Part shown: piece by piece, positions 8,304-16,202 of the stretch
How positions within the stretch are numbered: position 1 is the first letter of the stretch
How the letters are laid out: the number at the start of each line of letters is the position of its first letter
DNA from: Paenilisteria newyorkensis
Lineage (GTDB): Bacteria; Bacillota; Bacilli; Lactobacillales; Listeriaceae
Assembly: GCF_000766145.1 (NCBI RefSeq)
Contig: NZ_JNFB01000045.1
Location: forward strand, 62,001-126,000
Direction: 5' to 3'
Length of the DNA: 64,000 bases
Made by a program: the position numbers and the translations under genes
Notes under the pieces: model-generated
Seen by the model: the letters and a program-made list of their open reading frames with translations, nothing else
Database searches by the model: none
Told to the model about the DNA's origin: nothing

Positions 8304-9003
8304 GAGATGGATGCTGGTCGTGCCGTTCGTGTTGGCAAGTTTGGCTGTGGGTAGCGATGTGACTTTTGCCGTTTATGAGTCGAATGTGGATATGATTTTG
8401 GAGGGGCAGGTGGAGGTTGTTGATCCTGTGAATCCGGTTGATCCGGGAAAACCTGTGAGGCCTGTGAATCCTAGTAAGCCGGGGACTCCGGGGCCGCTGA
8501 GCATTGATTATGTGTCGAATATTTATTTTGGAAAGCATCGGATTGGGAAGGAAACGTCGACGTTCTATGCGAATTTGGAGCGGGTTGTTCAGGCCGACGA
8601 TGGCGCGGAAATTGATGTGCCGAATTATGTGCAGGTGACGGATAATCGCGGGAATAACAAGGGTTGGCAGTTGAACGTGAAGCAGGCGGGGCAATTGAAA
8701 AATGGGAATCATGTTTTGGAGGGTGCGCAATTGACGCTTTTGAATACGAAGCTCGTTTCACCGTCACGTGGCATGGAACCTGCGTCGAGCCAGAATATTC
8801 GGCTGAATCCGGTTAGTGGTGAGGCTTCTGAGGTGATGTACGCCGCGGAAAACCAAGGTACTGGGACGTGGATTGGTCGGTTTGGTAAGGACGCGGATGA
8901 GGGCAGGAGTAGTATTCGGCTCACTGTTCCGGGCGACACGAAGAAGTATGAAGGGCATTATAGTACAACCTTAATTTGGGAGTTACTTGACTCTCCGATT
9001 TAA
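8296..9003 (+). CDS. WxL-domain cell-surface protein 1
   Basis: This 235-aa protein has a signal peptide (cleavage near TFAVYE) and a proline-rich spacer of repeated VDP/NPVDPGKP units. A WxL domain fills the rest: LSIDYVSNIYFG, VQVTDNRGNNKGWQLNV (W124) and the terminal STTLIWELLDSP. It should attach to peptidoglycan and pair with the DUF916 protein at the end of the operon. Its start overlaps the previous gene. It is close in layout to the next three WxL genes, suggesting tandem duplication. Confidence 0.88.
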   Translation: MIRRWMLVVPFVLASLAVGSDVTFAVYESNVDMILEGQVEVVDPVNPVDPGKPVRPVNPSKPGTPGPLSIDYVSNIYFGKHRIGKETSTFYANLERVVQADDGAEIDVPNYVQVTDNRGNNKGWQLNVKQAGQLKNGNHVLEGAQLTLLNTKLVSPSRGMEPASSQNIRLNPVSGEASEVMYAAENQGTGTWIGRFGKDADEGRSSIRLTVPGDTKKYEGHYSTTLIWELLDSPI

Positions 9004-9022
9004 GCGAGAAAGGAATGAGGCT

Positions 9023-9751
9023 ATGAAAAGGGGCATCGGAATGGTGATGCTGGTCGTTGTGTCGGTTGCGGTGCTGGGGATGGTTGGTGCGCCTAGTTTT
9101 GCGAAGAGTACGACGTCAACGGGTGACATTATTTTAGAGCGCGGGACGACTTGGCACAAACCGATTGATCCGACTTTGCCGGGTGACGGGCATGAGATAA
9201 CGCCGACTGATCCGGACGTGAACCCGCCGACACCAGGGCCGCTGAGTATTGATTACATTTCGAACATTCATTTTGGCAAGCAGAAGATTACGGGAAATGA
9301 TGTGCGGTATTTTGCGGATAGTGACCATATTAAATTGGATGCGACGGGCGCGATTAAAGATGTGCCGAACTTCATTCAAATTACGGATGATCGCGGAAAC
9401 AATGCGGGTTGGCGGCTCACTGTGAGGCAGGATATGCCGTTTACAAATGGGAGTCATGCGCTAAATGGTGCGGTTTTGAAGCTGAGTAATCCGAAGGCGG
9501 ATAGTGTGACGGCGAAGGCTCGGAATAAGCCGCTGGTCCGCGAAGTGACGCTAGATTCTTCTGGGAAAAATGCATCGGAGGCTATTTTGGCGGATGAGAA
9601 TCAAGGCGTGGGCACGTGGGTGCATCTTTATGGCGCCAACGCTGCGATTGGGAAGAAGAGTATTACGCTGGACGTGCCGGGTGAGGTGCCGAAAGTGGAG
9701 GGTGTGTATAGGACGACGCTTGTTTGGACGCTGAGTGATGCACCGAGTTGA
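9023..9751 (+). CDS. WxL-domain cell-surface protein 2
   Basis: This 242-aa paralogue of its neighbour has a signal peptide ending near APSFAKS. It continues with a proline/aspartate spacer (PTDPDVNPPTPGP), the conserved LSIDYISNIHFG block, the first motif in NNAGWRLTV and the last in TTLVWTLSDAPS. I start it at ATG 9023 because AGGAATGAGG directly precedes it; an in-frame ATG 12 codons earlier overlaps the previous gene and has no good ribosome site. The gap to the previous gene is 19 bases. Confidence 0.88.
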   Translation: MKRGIGMVMLVVVSVAVLGMVGAPSFAKSTTSTGDIILERGTTWHKPIDPTLPGDGHEITPTDPDVNPPTPGPLSIDYISNIHFGKQKITGNDVRYFADSDHIKLDATGAIKDVPNFIQITDDRGNNAGWRLTVRQDMPFTNGSHALNGAVLKLSNPKADSVTAKARNKPLVREVTLDSSGKNASEAILADENQGVGTWVHLYGANAAIGKKSITLDVPGEVPKVEGVYRTTLVWTLSDAPS

Positions 9752-9800
9752 GCATACTTTTAAGGAGTAAAAAATCAAAAAACGAAGGGAATTAGAAACG

Positions 9801-10541
9801 ATGAAAAATTTAGGGAAATTAGTTTTAGCAGGAATTGTAGTATTGGGAGGAACATTTACTTATGCGGCGCCAATATTCGCTGCAACGGCGGGCACGACGA
9901 CTTCAAAAGGAGATATCACGTTTACGACGGATGACGGGACGGCGCCGACAAATCCAACTGACCCGACTGATCCGGGAAAACCTGTAACACCAACGGATCC
10001 AGATAAGCCGACACCAACAACGGGGCCGCTGCGTATCGATTATATCTCGAATATTCATTTTGGCGAGCAAGTGATTTCAGGGAGCGACACGACTTATAAG
10101 GCGAAATACGATGAAGTTTTGACAGAAGATGGTGTGACGAAAAAATACGTGCCGACTTTTGTGCAGGTGACAGATAATCGCGGTTCGAACGCGGGTTGGA
10201 AGTTGCAAGTGAGCAATGACCAATTTGCTGCGGGCGCGAATGAACTGACGGGTGCGGTTTTGACGTTCAAAGATGCAAGACTGAACTCGACAAACTTGGC
10301 AAAACCGGATAACGTAGCGGCCGTCGTTTTATCAGGAAATAGCGTGAACCAAGACGTGGTAAACGCGCCAGAAGACACGGGGATGGGCGTATGGACGAAC
10401 ACATTTGGAACGGTGACAGGGCAAGACGCGGACGCTGAGAATGCCAGTGTGACACTGAAAATCCCAGGCGAAACGAAGAAAGTAGCGAGCAGTAAATATG
10501 TGACGACGCTGACATGGACGTTGGGGGATACACCAGACTGA
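9801..10541 (+). CDS. WxL-domain cell-surface protein 3
   Basis: This 246-aa secreted protein has a signal peptide to about IFAATA and a Pro/Thr/Asp spacer of TDPTDPGKP type. The WxL domain shows LRIDYISNIHFGEQ, VQVTDNRGSNAGWKLQV and the C-terminal TLTWTLGDTPD. It is the last WxL gene before a 500-base structured interval that interrupts the cluster. Codon use moves from G-ending toward A/C-ending codons compared with the genes just upstream. Confidence 0.88.
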   Translation: MKNLGKLVLAGIVVLGGTFTYAAPIFAATAGTTTSKGDITFTTDDGTAPTNPTDPTDPGKPVTPTDPDKPTPTTGPLRIDYISNIHFGEQVISGSDTTYKAKYDEVLTEDGVTKKYVPTFVQVTDNRGSNAGWKLQVSNDQFAAGANELTGAVLTFKDARLNSTNLAKPDNVAAVVLSGNSVNQDVVNAPEDTGMGVWTNTFGTVTGQDADAENASVTLKIPGETKKVASSKYVTTLTWTLGDTPD

Positions 10542-10643
10542 AAAGCTGAAGAAGCCCGTTAGCCCCGAAAAAATTTGTTAGGGGGCGCAGTAAAAGTCCT
10601 CCTTTGACTTTTGCGGAGGCCACGAAAATTTCGAGGGGCTGGG

Positions 10644-10724
10644 AAAAGGAAGGCAGTCTCATTACATTCCACTGCATATTGAGGTTCTAAATCAGCAGGA
10701 GATGCTTCATAAGAACCACAACAA
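10644..10724 (-). repeat. Structured element B1, first copy of an 81-base direct repeat
   Basis: On the minus strand it folds into two hairpins. The first (10683-10717) is GGTTCT-tat-GA-AGCA(tctcc)TGCT-GA-ttt-AGAACC. The second (10653-10675) is GCAGT-g-GA-AT(gta)AT-GA-g-ACTGC. This is the same order of elements as in A, D1 and D2. It matches copy B2 with one base change, located in the first hairpin's loop. Confidence 0.7.
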
Positions 10725-10847
10725 AGCTGGATCTGGAAACGACAATAAGTCAACCCACGGAGCGTTCCCACAAACAAGATTGCCGAACACGGACCACCAC
10801 AAATCAAAGCTACGTCTTCTAAAACCAGTTCTAAGAAGCAAGAGCAA

Positions 10848-10928
10848 AAAAGGAAGGCAGTCTCATTACATTCCACTGCATATTGAGGTTCTAAATCAGC
10901 AGAAGATGCTTCATAAGAACCACAACAA
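10848..10928 (-). repeat. Structured element B2, second copy of the 81-base direct repeat
   Basis: This copy lies 204 bases downstream of B1 and matches it at 80 of 81 positions, both hairpins and GA pairs included. The single difference is in an apical loop and leaves all stems intact. Confidence 0.7.
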
Positions 10929-11043
10929 GAACACCCACATTTCCACGCAATCCCACCTCGCTCTACCACCTCTCGTCATGAAAGAGCCCCCAAGCTCAAT
11001 CATGACATCCAAATAAAAACAAAAAGACAGGGGAATTTTAAAT

Positions 11044-11787
11044 ATGAATTTAATCAAATTAGCAACTTTAAGCACCATCATGGTAGCATCACTTTCCGCA
11101 ACAGGTCTAAGCGCATTCGCCGCGGACAACGACACAACATCCGACGCAAAAGTAATGTTCAAAGCAGACGACGGCGGAACAACCAATCCAACCGATCCGA
11201 CTGATCCCGGAAAACCGGTCGATCCAACTGATCCAGTAAACCCAACAACAGGAGCGCTACGAATCGATTTCGCCTCTCAAATCAATTTTGGCGAGCAAAC
11301 GATTTCTGGTGCCGCGAAAGATTACTACGCATTATACACCGAATTACAACCGCTAGATGAGGCAGGTCAAGCTTCTGGCGCTAAAAAATATGTACCGCAT
11401 TACGTGCAAGTGACGGATAATCGTGGCTCAAACGCGGGATGGAATTTGACGGTATCGGGAACGACTTTTAAAAATAGTACTGGTGAAGTGCTGACTGGCG
11501 CGGCTTTGACGTTATCTGACGCGACATTAAGTTCGGAAATGGCGGACACATTGAAACCTGGCACGGTGACGCCAGAAGTGACGGTGGGCGCAACGCCGGC
11601 GGAACTTGTGAGCGCTGAGGCGGACAAAGGAATGGGGACTTGGGTAGACTCGTTTGGGACTACGCCAGGGACGAGCAATACGGATACGAATAAAAGCGTG
11701 AAAATCCACGTTCCGGCTGAAGCTAAGAAAATTGCTGGTGAAACCTATACATCGACGCTGACTTGGACGATTAATGATACACCTTAA
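11044..11787 (+). CDS. WxL-domain cell-surface protein 4
   Basis: This 247-aa protein has a signal peptide (to about SAFAAD), a Pro/Asp spacer (NPTDPTDPGKPVDPTDP), the LRIDFASQINFGEQ block, NAGWNLTV as first WxL motif and TLTWTINDTP as the last. It is closest in layout to WxL protein 3. The first ~250 bases use A/C-ending codons, while the remainder uses G-ending codons like genes 8296-9751. This could reflect recombination between paralogues. A hairpin with a T-rich tail follows, before the WxL-binding protein gene. Confidence 0.88.
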   Translation: MNLIKLATLSTIMVASLSATGLSAFAADNDTTSDAKVMFKADDGGTTNPTDPTDPGKPVDPTDPVNPTTGALRIDFASQINFGEQTISGAAKDYYALYTELQPLDEAGQASGAKKYVPHYVQVTDNRGSNAGWNLTVSGTTFKNSTGEVLTGAALTLSDATLSSEMADTLKPGTVTPEVTVGATPAELVSAEADKGMGTWVDSFGTTPGTSNTDTNKSVKIHVPAEAKKIAGETYTSTLTWTINDTP

Positions 11788-11802
11788 TGCTCTAAACATT
11801 TG

Positions 11803-11840
11803 GCAACGCTACTTACTATGAGTAGTGTTGCTTATTTTTC
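11803..11840 (+). terminator. Hairpin with T-rich tail between the last WxL gene and the DUF916 gene
   Basis: GCAACGCTACT pairs with AGTAGTGTTGC (one wobble) around a 7-base loop, followed by TTATTTTT. It may stop or attenuate transcription inside the operon, lowering the DUF916 protein relative to its WxL ligands. Confidence 0.65.
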
Positions 11841-11856
11841 TCGAGGAGGCTGGAAA

Positions 11857-12879
11857 ATGATCAAAAAACTAGTAGCAGCACTAGCCGTGATTGGCGTGCT
11901 TATCAGCGGGATTTTAATACATACAGAAATATCGAAAGCTGCGGAAATGAATTTTTCGGTGTCGGCGGTTATTCCGGAAAATCAGATTGATAAGTCAAAA
12001 ACCTATTTTGAGTTGCGGATGAAACCGGGGCAAGTGCAGGAGCTGGAAGTTGTGCTGACCAATGGTTTGGCGCATCCGGTGACGGTGGAAACCAACGCAA
12101 ATACGGCGGTGACGAACGATAATGGCATTGTTGATTACAGTAATAAGGCGCCGAAATTCGATAATACGCTCCAAGCACCTTTTTCTAAAATTGCGGAAAT
12201 GCCTGATGAAATCACAGTTCCGGCGAATGGGAGCAGGACGGTGAAGGTGAAAGTGACGATGCCGCGCGATCCTTTTGATGGCTTTATTTTGGGCGGACTT
12301 CATTTTTCTGAGAAGGATAATGGGGATAAAAACGAGTCGGGAGAGGGCGTGCAGATTAAGAATAAATATGCCTACGTGATTGGCGTGATTCTTTCTGAGA
12401 ATGATGTCGCGGTGAATCCTGATATGAAATTGAAGCGAATTAAGCCGGATCAGGTCAACTACCGCAACGTTTTGAAGGTTAATCTACAGAATATCAAACC
12501 CGTGATTCTGCAAAGTTTGGATGTGGATGCGCAAGTGTATAAGGATGGTGACGGCGAGGCGCTTTACACGACAAAACAAAGTGCGCTGCGCATGGCTCCG
12601 AATTCTAATTTTGATTTTGGGGTTAGTTGGAATAATCAGGCGTTCAAACCGGGCAAATATCGTCTGAAAATGGTGGCGACGTCTGGGGATCACACTTGGA
12701 AATGGGACGAGCCGTTTGAGATAAAATCAGATGTAGCAGCGGATTTCAATGATAAGGCGGTGGGGCTCGAGAAGGATTACACGATGTGGTACGTTGCGGG
12801 CGGTGTTTTGTTAGGGTTGTTGGTGCTTGGATTAGTGTTCTGGTTAGGACGGCGAACGAGGAAGAAGGATGAGGAATAA
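11857..12879 (+). CDS. WxL-interacting membrane protein (DUF916/DUF3324)
   Basis: This 340-aa protein has a signal peptide (to about ISKAAE). A DUF916-type domain follows at ~30-160 (FSVSAVIPENQIDKSKTYFEL, then NTAVTNDNGIVDYS). The DUF3324-type domain at ~160-290 contains GFILGGLHFSE and NKYAYVIGVILSE. A transmembrane helix (WYVAGGVLLGLLVLGLVF) and a basic tail end the protein. These proteins sit in the membrane, and their paired extracellular domains bind peptidoglycan and WxL partners. ATG 11857 has AGGAGG upstream; an earlier in-frame ATG would run through the terminator hairpin. It closes the WxL operon. Confidence 0.9.
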   Translation: MIKKLVAALAVIGVLISGILIHTEISKAAEMNFSVSAVIPENQIDKSKTYFELRMKPGQVQELEVVLTNGLAHPVTVETNANTAVTNDNGIVDYSNKAPKFDNTLQAPFSKIAEMPDEITVPANGSRTVKVKVTMPRDPFDGFILGGLHFSEKDNGDKNESGEGVQIKNKYAYVIGVILSENDVAVNPDMKLKRIKPDQVNYRNVLKVNLQNIKPVILQSLDVDAQVYKDGDGEALYTTKQSALRMAPNSNFDFGVSWNNQAFKPGKYRLKMVATSGDHTWKWDEPFEIKSDVAADFNDKAVGLEKDYTMWYVAGGVLLGLLVLGLVFWLGRRTRKKDEE

Positions 12880-12892
12880 GTTTTAATAGTTT

Positions 12893-12944
12893 GTATATAC
12901 GCGTATAACTTGTTGGTTGACAAAAAAGTTATACGCGTATATAC
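12893..12944 (+). promoter_or_regulatory. Promoter and perfect palindromic operator of the mazEF module
   Basis: Arms GTATATACGCGTATAACTT (12893-12911) and AAGTTATACGCGTATATAC (12926-12944) are exact reverse complements of 19 bases. The -35 TTGACA (12917-12922) lies between the arms. The -10 TATACT (12940-12945) lies in the right arm, with a 17-base spacer. A repressor bound here would block the promoter, as expected for autoregulation by the antitoxin complex. Confidence 0.85.
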
Positions 12945-12978
12945 TTGATGTAGGGATTAAAAGTCGGAGGTGAGAATT

Positions 12979-13236
12979 ATGCTTGTGAGGGCTACTAAGT
13001 TAAAAAAGTGGGGAAATAGCCAAGGTATTATTTTACCGAAAGAAACATTAAAACAAGCAGGGGTGGTGGATCTTGAGGATGTTTCATTTGATATAATTTC
13101 AACAAGGCATGAGATTATCCTAAAGCCTAAGAATAATACTACAAGAATGGAAAAATTATTTGAAAATTATACAGGTGGGCATTTAAATGACTCAGAAATC
13201 ATCCAGAATAGCGTAGGGGAGGAGTTTGATTTATGA
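12979..13236 (+). CDS. mazE: MazE-like antitoxin (AbrB/SpoVT fold)
   Basis: This 85-aa protein begins with the swapped-hairpin DNA-binding domain of the AbrB/MazE type: KLKKWGNSQGIILPKETLKQAG, then a second beta block ending EIILKPKN. The C-terminal half (RMEKLFENYTGGH...) would be the flexible toxin-binding arm. GGAGGTG lies seven bases before ATG 12979; an in-frame GTG three codons earlier is buried in that ribosome site. The stop overlaps the toxin start in ATGA, giving translational coupling. It should neutralise the toxin and repress the operon through the palindrome just upstream. Confidence 0.88.
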   Translation: MLVRATKLKKWGNSQGIILPKETLKQAGVVDLEDVSFDIISTRHEIILKPKNNTTRMEKLFENYTGGHLNDSEIIQNSVGEEFDL

Positions 13237-13574
13237 CATCGGAGAGTACAGAGCTACTCAGATCAGGGCAAATAATTATGTTGAACCTATCTCCAACGAG
13301 GGGACATGAACAAAGAGGGCATAGACCATGCTTGGTTTTGTCAAATCAAATTCCAAATTCTAATATGGTATCGGTTGCTGCTATCACATCGAAAGTTCGA
13401 CGTTTTCCACTCCACGTTGATTTGCCGGAAGGGCTGATGACAACTGGGCAAGTGCTTCTAGAACAAAATCGGATGCTGGATGCTAATGCCAGAGGTTTTA
13501 AAATCGTAGAAGAAGTTCCAGTTGAGATAATGGATAAAGTGAAAGATTTGTTAAGTGTTTTGTTCGATATTTAA
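13233..13574 (+). CDS. mazF: MazF/PemK-family mRNA interferase toxin
   Basis: This 113-aa toxin has family landmarks: GQIIMLNLSPTRGHEQRGHRPCLVLS (conserved basic and RP residues of the active site), VSVAAITSKVRRFPLHVDLP, and VLLEQNRMLDANARGF. MazF enzymes cut single-stranded mRNA at short sequence motifs and halt growth when the labile antitoxin disappears. The start overlaps the antitoxin stop by four bases. Length is normal and no key region is missing, so the module looks functional. A strong terminator follows at once. The pair stands between a surface-protein operon and an iron-uptake operon, a typical accessory location. Confidence 0.9.
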   Translation: MTSESTELLRSGQIIMLNLSPTRGHEQRGHRPCLVLSNQIPNSNMVSVAAITSKVRRFPLHVDLPEGLMTTGQVLLEQNRMLDANARGFKIVEEVPVEIMDKVKDLLSVLFDI

Positions 13575-13621
13575 AAAAGATTCTATATATACACAAATCG
13601 TGTATATATAGAATCTTTTTT
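13573..13621. terminator. Strong bidirectional terminator after mazF
   Basis: A 22-base perfect inverted repeat (AAAAAAGATTCT... against ...AGAATCTTTTTT) with a 5-base loop begins at the stop codon of mazF. It serves the convergent minus-strand haem gene as well. Confidence 0.9.
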
Positions 13622-13628
13622 TTGCAAC

Positions 13629-14123
13629 CTATTTCTTCTCGACCACAATATGCTCCAGCTTCTCCGCTGCGAAATCCACGGTAAATGCTTGTCCAAAGCC
13701 AATCACATAGCGGCCGTCTTTTGGTGTCAGCTCGAAAATCGACATGTCGATGGTGCGCAGTAATTGAATCAGTTGGGCGCCATGAATCGCTGTCATTTTT
13801 TCGAAAATCATTTCCAAATCGTCATTGCCGATATTTTCAGCGGTGCATTTCAGATAAAGTCGCTCGCGTGCGAAGAGGTTTTTCGTGTCTTGTTCATCGG
13901 CAATCATCATAATCTGAATCGTTTTGCTTTGCTCGATAAAATCGTAATGCTCGGCAATCGCGCTGATGTAGATGTAGAGTTTGCCTTCATGCGCAACGAA
14001 AGGCGCGTAGCTAATGAACGGATTTCCGTCCGCGTCGTTTGAGCTAATCACGATTGTTTTTCGACTCGCGACAAATGCATCATAGCGCGATTTTACTTTG
14101 TCAATATTGATTGTTGCTACCAT
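13629..14123 (-). CDS. HugZ/HutZ-type haem-utilisation protein (split-barrel flavin-fold)
   Basis: This 164-aa cytoplasmic protein has the pyridoxamine-phosphate-oxidase split-barrel pattern: SRKTIVISSNDADGNPFISYAPFV, KLYIYISAIAEHYDFI and LKCTAENI. The C-terminal IDMSIFELTPKDGRYVIGFGQAF resembles the haem-contacting end of HugZ/HutZ proteins. These bind haem and are linked to haem degradation and iron release. It is the last gene of a Fur-controlled operon with a binding protein and a permease, 26 bases after the permease, so haem is the likely cargo. The family fold is clear; activity is inferred. Confidence 0.78.
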   Translation of the reverse strand: MVATINIDKVKSRYDAFVASRKTIVISSNDADGNPFISYAPFVAHEGKLYIYISAIAEHYDFIEQSKTIQIMMIADEQDTKNLFARERLYLKCTAENIGNDDLEMIFEKMTAIHGAQLIQLLRTIDMSIFELTPKDGRYVIGFGQAFTVDFAAEKLEHIVVEKK

Positions 14124-14149
14124 ATTTTATCCAACCTTCCATGCTAAAA

Positions 14150-15136
14150 TTAGATGTCTCCTGTGCGCATTAAATAGAGGAAGTACGGCGCGCCAACGAT
14201 GGCCATAATGATTCCGGCGGGTATGTCGAGCGGTGCAAAAAGGGACCGGCCGATCGTATCTGCTGCGAGTAAAACGAGGGCGCCGAGAACCATGCTCATC
14301 GGGATGAGGCGCCAATAATTCGAGCCGACTAGGAAGCGCGCCATGTGTGGCACAACGAGACCAACGAAGCCGAGTAGTCCGACGACGGAAACCGAGATTG
14401 CCGCTAGGTACACCGCGATAATCGACAGCATAATGCGTGTCTGATTCATTTTTTCACCAAGATTTACAGCGATATCGTCGCCGAGACTTAAGATATTGGC
14501 TTTTCGAATGAAGAGAATCGCAAAAATCCAGCCAATTATCGAGTAGGGAAGGAGCAGTTCGACGTCACCCATTCCTTTTGCGGCAAGGCTTCCGTTCATC
14601 CATTGCACGACGGCGGGTAATCGGTCGCTATACAGAATCGAGAGCAGGCCGATGATTCCGCCCATAATCGCGTTGACAGCGACGCCAGACAGGATGATGC
14701 GCATCGGCGAAATTTTGCCATTTTTCCAAGCGAGCGCGTAGACAATCACGACCGCGACGAGCCCGCCAATCATGCCGGCAAGCGGTGCAAAACTGCCAAA
14801 GTTCGGGAAAAGGAGTACGATGGCCAAAACGGTGACGGCGGCTCCGCTGGAAACTCCGGTTAAACCAGGATCGGCCAGTGGATTGCGCATCACAGCTTGC
14901 AAAAAGGCTCCTGATACGGCGAGATTTGTACCGACAATGACGGCGATGAGGACACGCGGAATCCGCAAATTCCATAAAATCGTTTGGGATAACTCGGCGC
15001 CTTCGCCAAATAAAGTACGGACGCTTTCTATCGGAGCGATGTGAATACTTCCGACGCCAACCGCGACAATCATCGAAACCACAAGTAAAATGGATGTCGT
15101 CCCAATGATAAACCAGCTTTTTTGTTGACGTTCCAT
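14150..15136 (-). CDS. FecCD-family iron/haem ABC transporter permease
   Basis: This 328-aa protein has about nine to ten transmembrane helices. It carries FecCD landmarks: RIPRVLIAVIVGTNLAVSGAFLQAVMRNPLADPGLTGVSSGA, where the G-rich stretch meets the ATPase, and GFVGLVVPHMARFLVGSNYWRLIPMS near the C-terminus. It would move haem or a ferric siderophore across the membrane. The gene starts one base after the binding-protein stop, so the two are co-translated. No ATPase gene lies in the operon, so the transporter must borrow one encoded elsewhere or be non-functional. Confidence 0.92.
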   Translation of the reverse strand: MERQQKSWFIIGTTSILLVVSMIVAVGVGSIHIAPIESVRTLFGEGAELSQTILWNLRIPRVLIAVIVGTNLAVSGAFLQAVMRNPLADPGLTGVSSGAAVTVLAIVLLFPNFGSFAPLAGMIGGLVAVVIVYALAWKNGKISPMRIILSGVAVNAIMGGIIGLLSILYSDRLPAVVQWMNGSLAAKGMGDVELLLPYSIIGWIFAILFIRKANILSLGDDIAVNLGEKMNQTRIMLSIIAVYLAAISVSVVGLLGFVGLVVPHMARFLVGSNYWRLIPMSMVLGALVLLAADTIGRSLFAPLDIPAGIIMAIVGAPYFLYLMRTGDI

Positions 15137-15137
15137 C

Positions 15138-16103
15138 TTATTTGTAGAGAATGTCTTTCAGCTGTTCCAGGCCAGTTGTTGCGTTGGCAAGGGATGCATA
15201 GCCGAAAATATCATAATCGAGCGCTTGAACTTTATCGTTTTTGAAGGCATTTAATTTTTCCCAAGCGCCGTTTTTCTTCACATCTGCTTTGAATTGCGTC
15301 AAGGCGGCATTGGCATCTCCGTGCGATACGAGCAGGATCGCGTCAGGGTTTGCGGCCGTGACATCTTCCATATTTAGCGGTACATAGGATTCTTTCGTTT
15401 TCATCGTTTCGGTGACGATGTTTTTCGCTTTCACCGTTTTCACAAGGCTGCCGACGTAAGTTGTGTCATTCATCAGCATGAACGAGCTGCCAGTTCCGAA
15501 TAAAATCATTACTTTTGGCGCAGCTTTATCTGGAATTGAGGTGACGATTTTGTCTTCGTCTTTTTGCAATTTGGTGAGGTATGTAGTAGCGGCATTTTCT
15601 TTATCGAACGCGGTGCCAAGAACCTCCAGCGATATTTTTAAATCAGGGTAGGAATCGGTCGGCAAGTAAGCGCCTTTTAGATTGATTTGGCTGATTTTCT
15701 TGTCGATGCTATCCTTGATGGACTCGGAACCAATGACTAAATCCGGATTCAGGCTCGCGATTTTTTCAACGTCAGGCTCAACCGCAGAACCGATTTTTGG
15801 AATAGCTGTAAAATTGTCTGGAAGTTTGTGCGTGGTGCTCGGAATACCGACGGGCGTGATTCCTACTATATCAAGCATTTCGGTCACGGAAACAGAAGTT
15901 GCGACGACATTTTTGGCAGGTTCAGTTGGAAATTGTGCGGCAAGCATCTTGATTTGCGCTGCTTCGGTTTTGGATTTCACCGGTGTCGTGTTGCCGTGTC
16001 CGGATGTTTTGACTTCCGCCTTCGTGGCTTTATCTGTTCCGCCGCAACCAGCTAGCGCTAAAGCCGATACGGTTACGATACTAAAAACTAATTTCTTCAT
16101 CAT
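15138..16103 (-). CDS. Haem/siderophore-binding lipoprotein of an ABC transporter
   Basis: This 321-aa protein has a lipobox (SALALAGC, lipidated C20), a charged linker, then the TroA/FepB-type two-lobed fold. Signatures are LDIVGITPVGIP, KIASLNPDLVIGSESIKDSI and AANPDAILLVSHGDAN. The lobes are joined by a long helix. It should capture haem or a siderophore outside the cell and deliver it to the adjacent FecCD permease. Two ATG codons are adjacent; AAGGGGGT lies upstream of both. A perfect 7-1-7 Fur box lies 34 bases before the start. Confidence 0.9.
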   Translation of the reverse strand: MMKKLVFSIVTVSALALAGCGGTDKATKAEVKTSGHGNTTPVKSKTEAAQIKMLAAQFPTEPAKNVVATSVSVTEMLDIVGITPVGIPSTTHKLPDNFTAIPKIGSAVEPDVEKIASLNPDLVIGSESIKDSIDKKISQINLKGAYLPTDSYPDLKISLEVLGTAFDKENAATTYLTKLQKDEDKIVTSIPDKAAPKVMILFGTGSSFMLMNDTTYVGSLVKTVKAKNIVTETMKTKESYVPLNMEDVTAANPDAILLVSHGDANAALTQFKADVKKNGAWEKLNAFKNDKVQALDYDIFGYASLANATTGLEQLKDILYK

Positions 16104-16136
16104 CTCATGGAGACCCCCTTTAATCTTAATTGATAG

Positions 16137-16151
16137 TGATAATCATTATCA
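16137..16151 (-). promoter_or_regulatory. Fur box of the haem/siderophore operon
   Basis: TGATAATCATTATCA is a perfect 7-1-7 inverted repeat matching the Gram-positive Fur consensus. It extends outward as GATAGTGATAATCATTATC. It lies directly upstream of the binding-protein gene, so iron-responsive repression is expected. Confidence 0.88.
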
Positions 16152-16202
16152 ATTAATTGGAGTATACCAAATTTGGTTTTGTTTGGCAAGCTTGCAAATT
16201 AT

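Larger units (their letters stand above)
10542..11043. other. Structured non-coding interval inside the WxL operon
   Basis: About 500 bases separate two WxL genes and are packed with inverted repeats. At 10561-10640 an outer stem (AGCCCC...GGGGCT) encloses AAAAGTC/GACTTTT (10592-10612) and the palindrome CGAAAATTTCG. Two 81-base near-identical repeats follow (10644-10724 and 10848-10928). The minus strand has open reading frames here, but their translation is low-complexity, changes with the repeat, and has no start signals. I treat the interval as non-coding. Confidence 0.65.

Noticed and set aside
10559..10969. Minus-strand 136-codon open frame rich in Cys and Glu
   Set aside because: Its sequence is produced by the 81-base DNA repeats and hairpins, it has no ribosome site, and it resembles no protein family.
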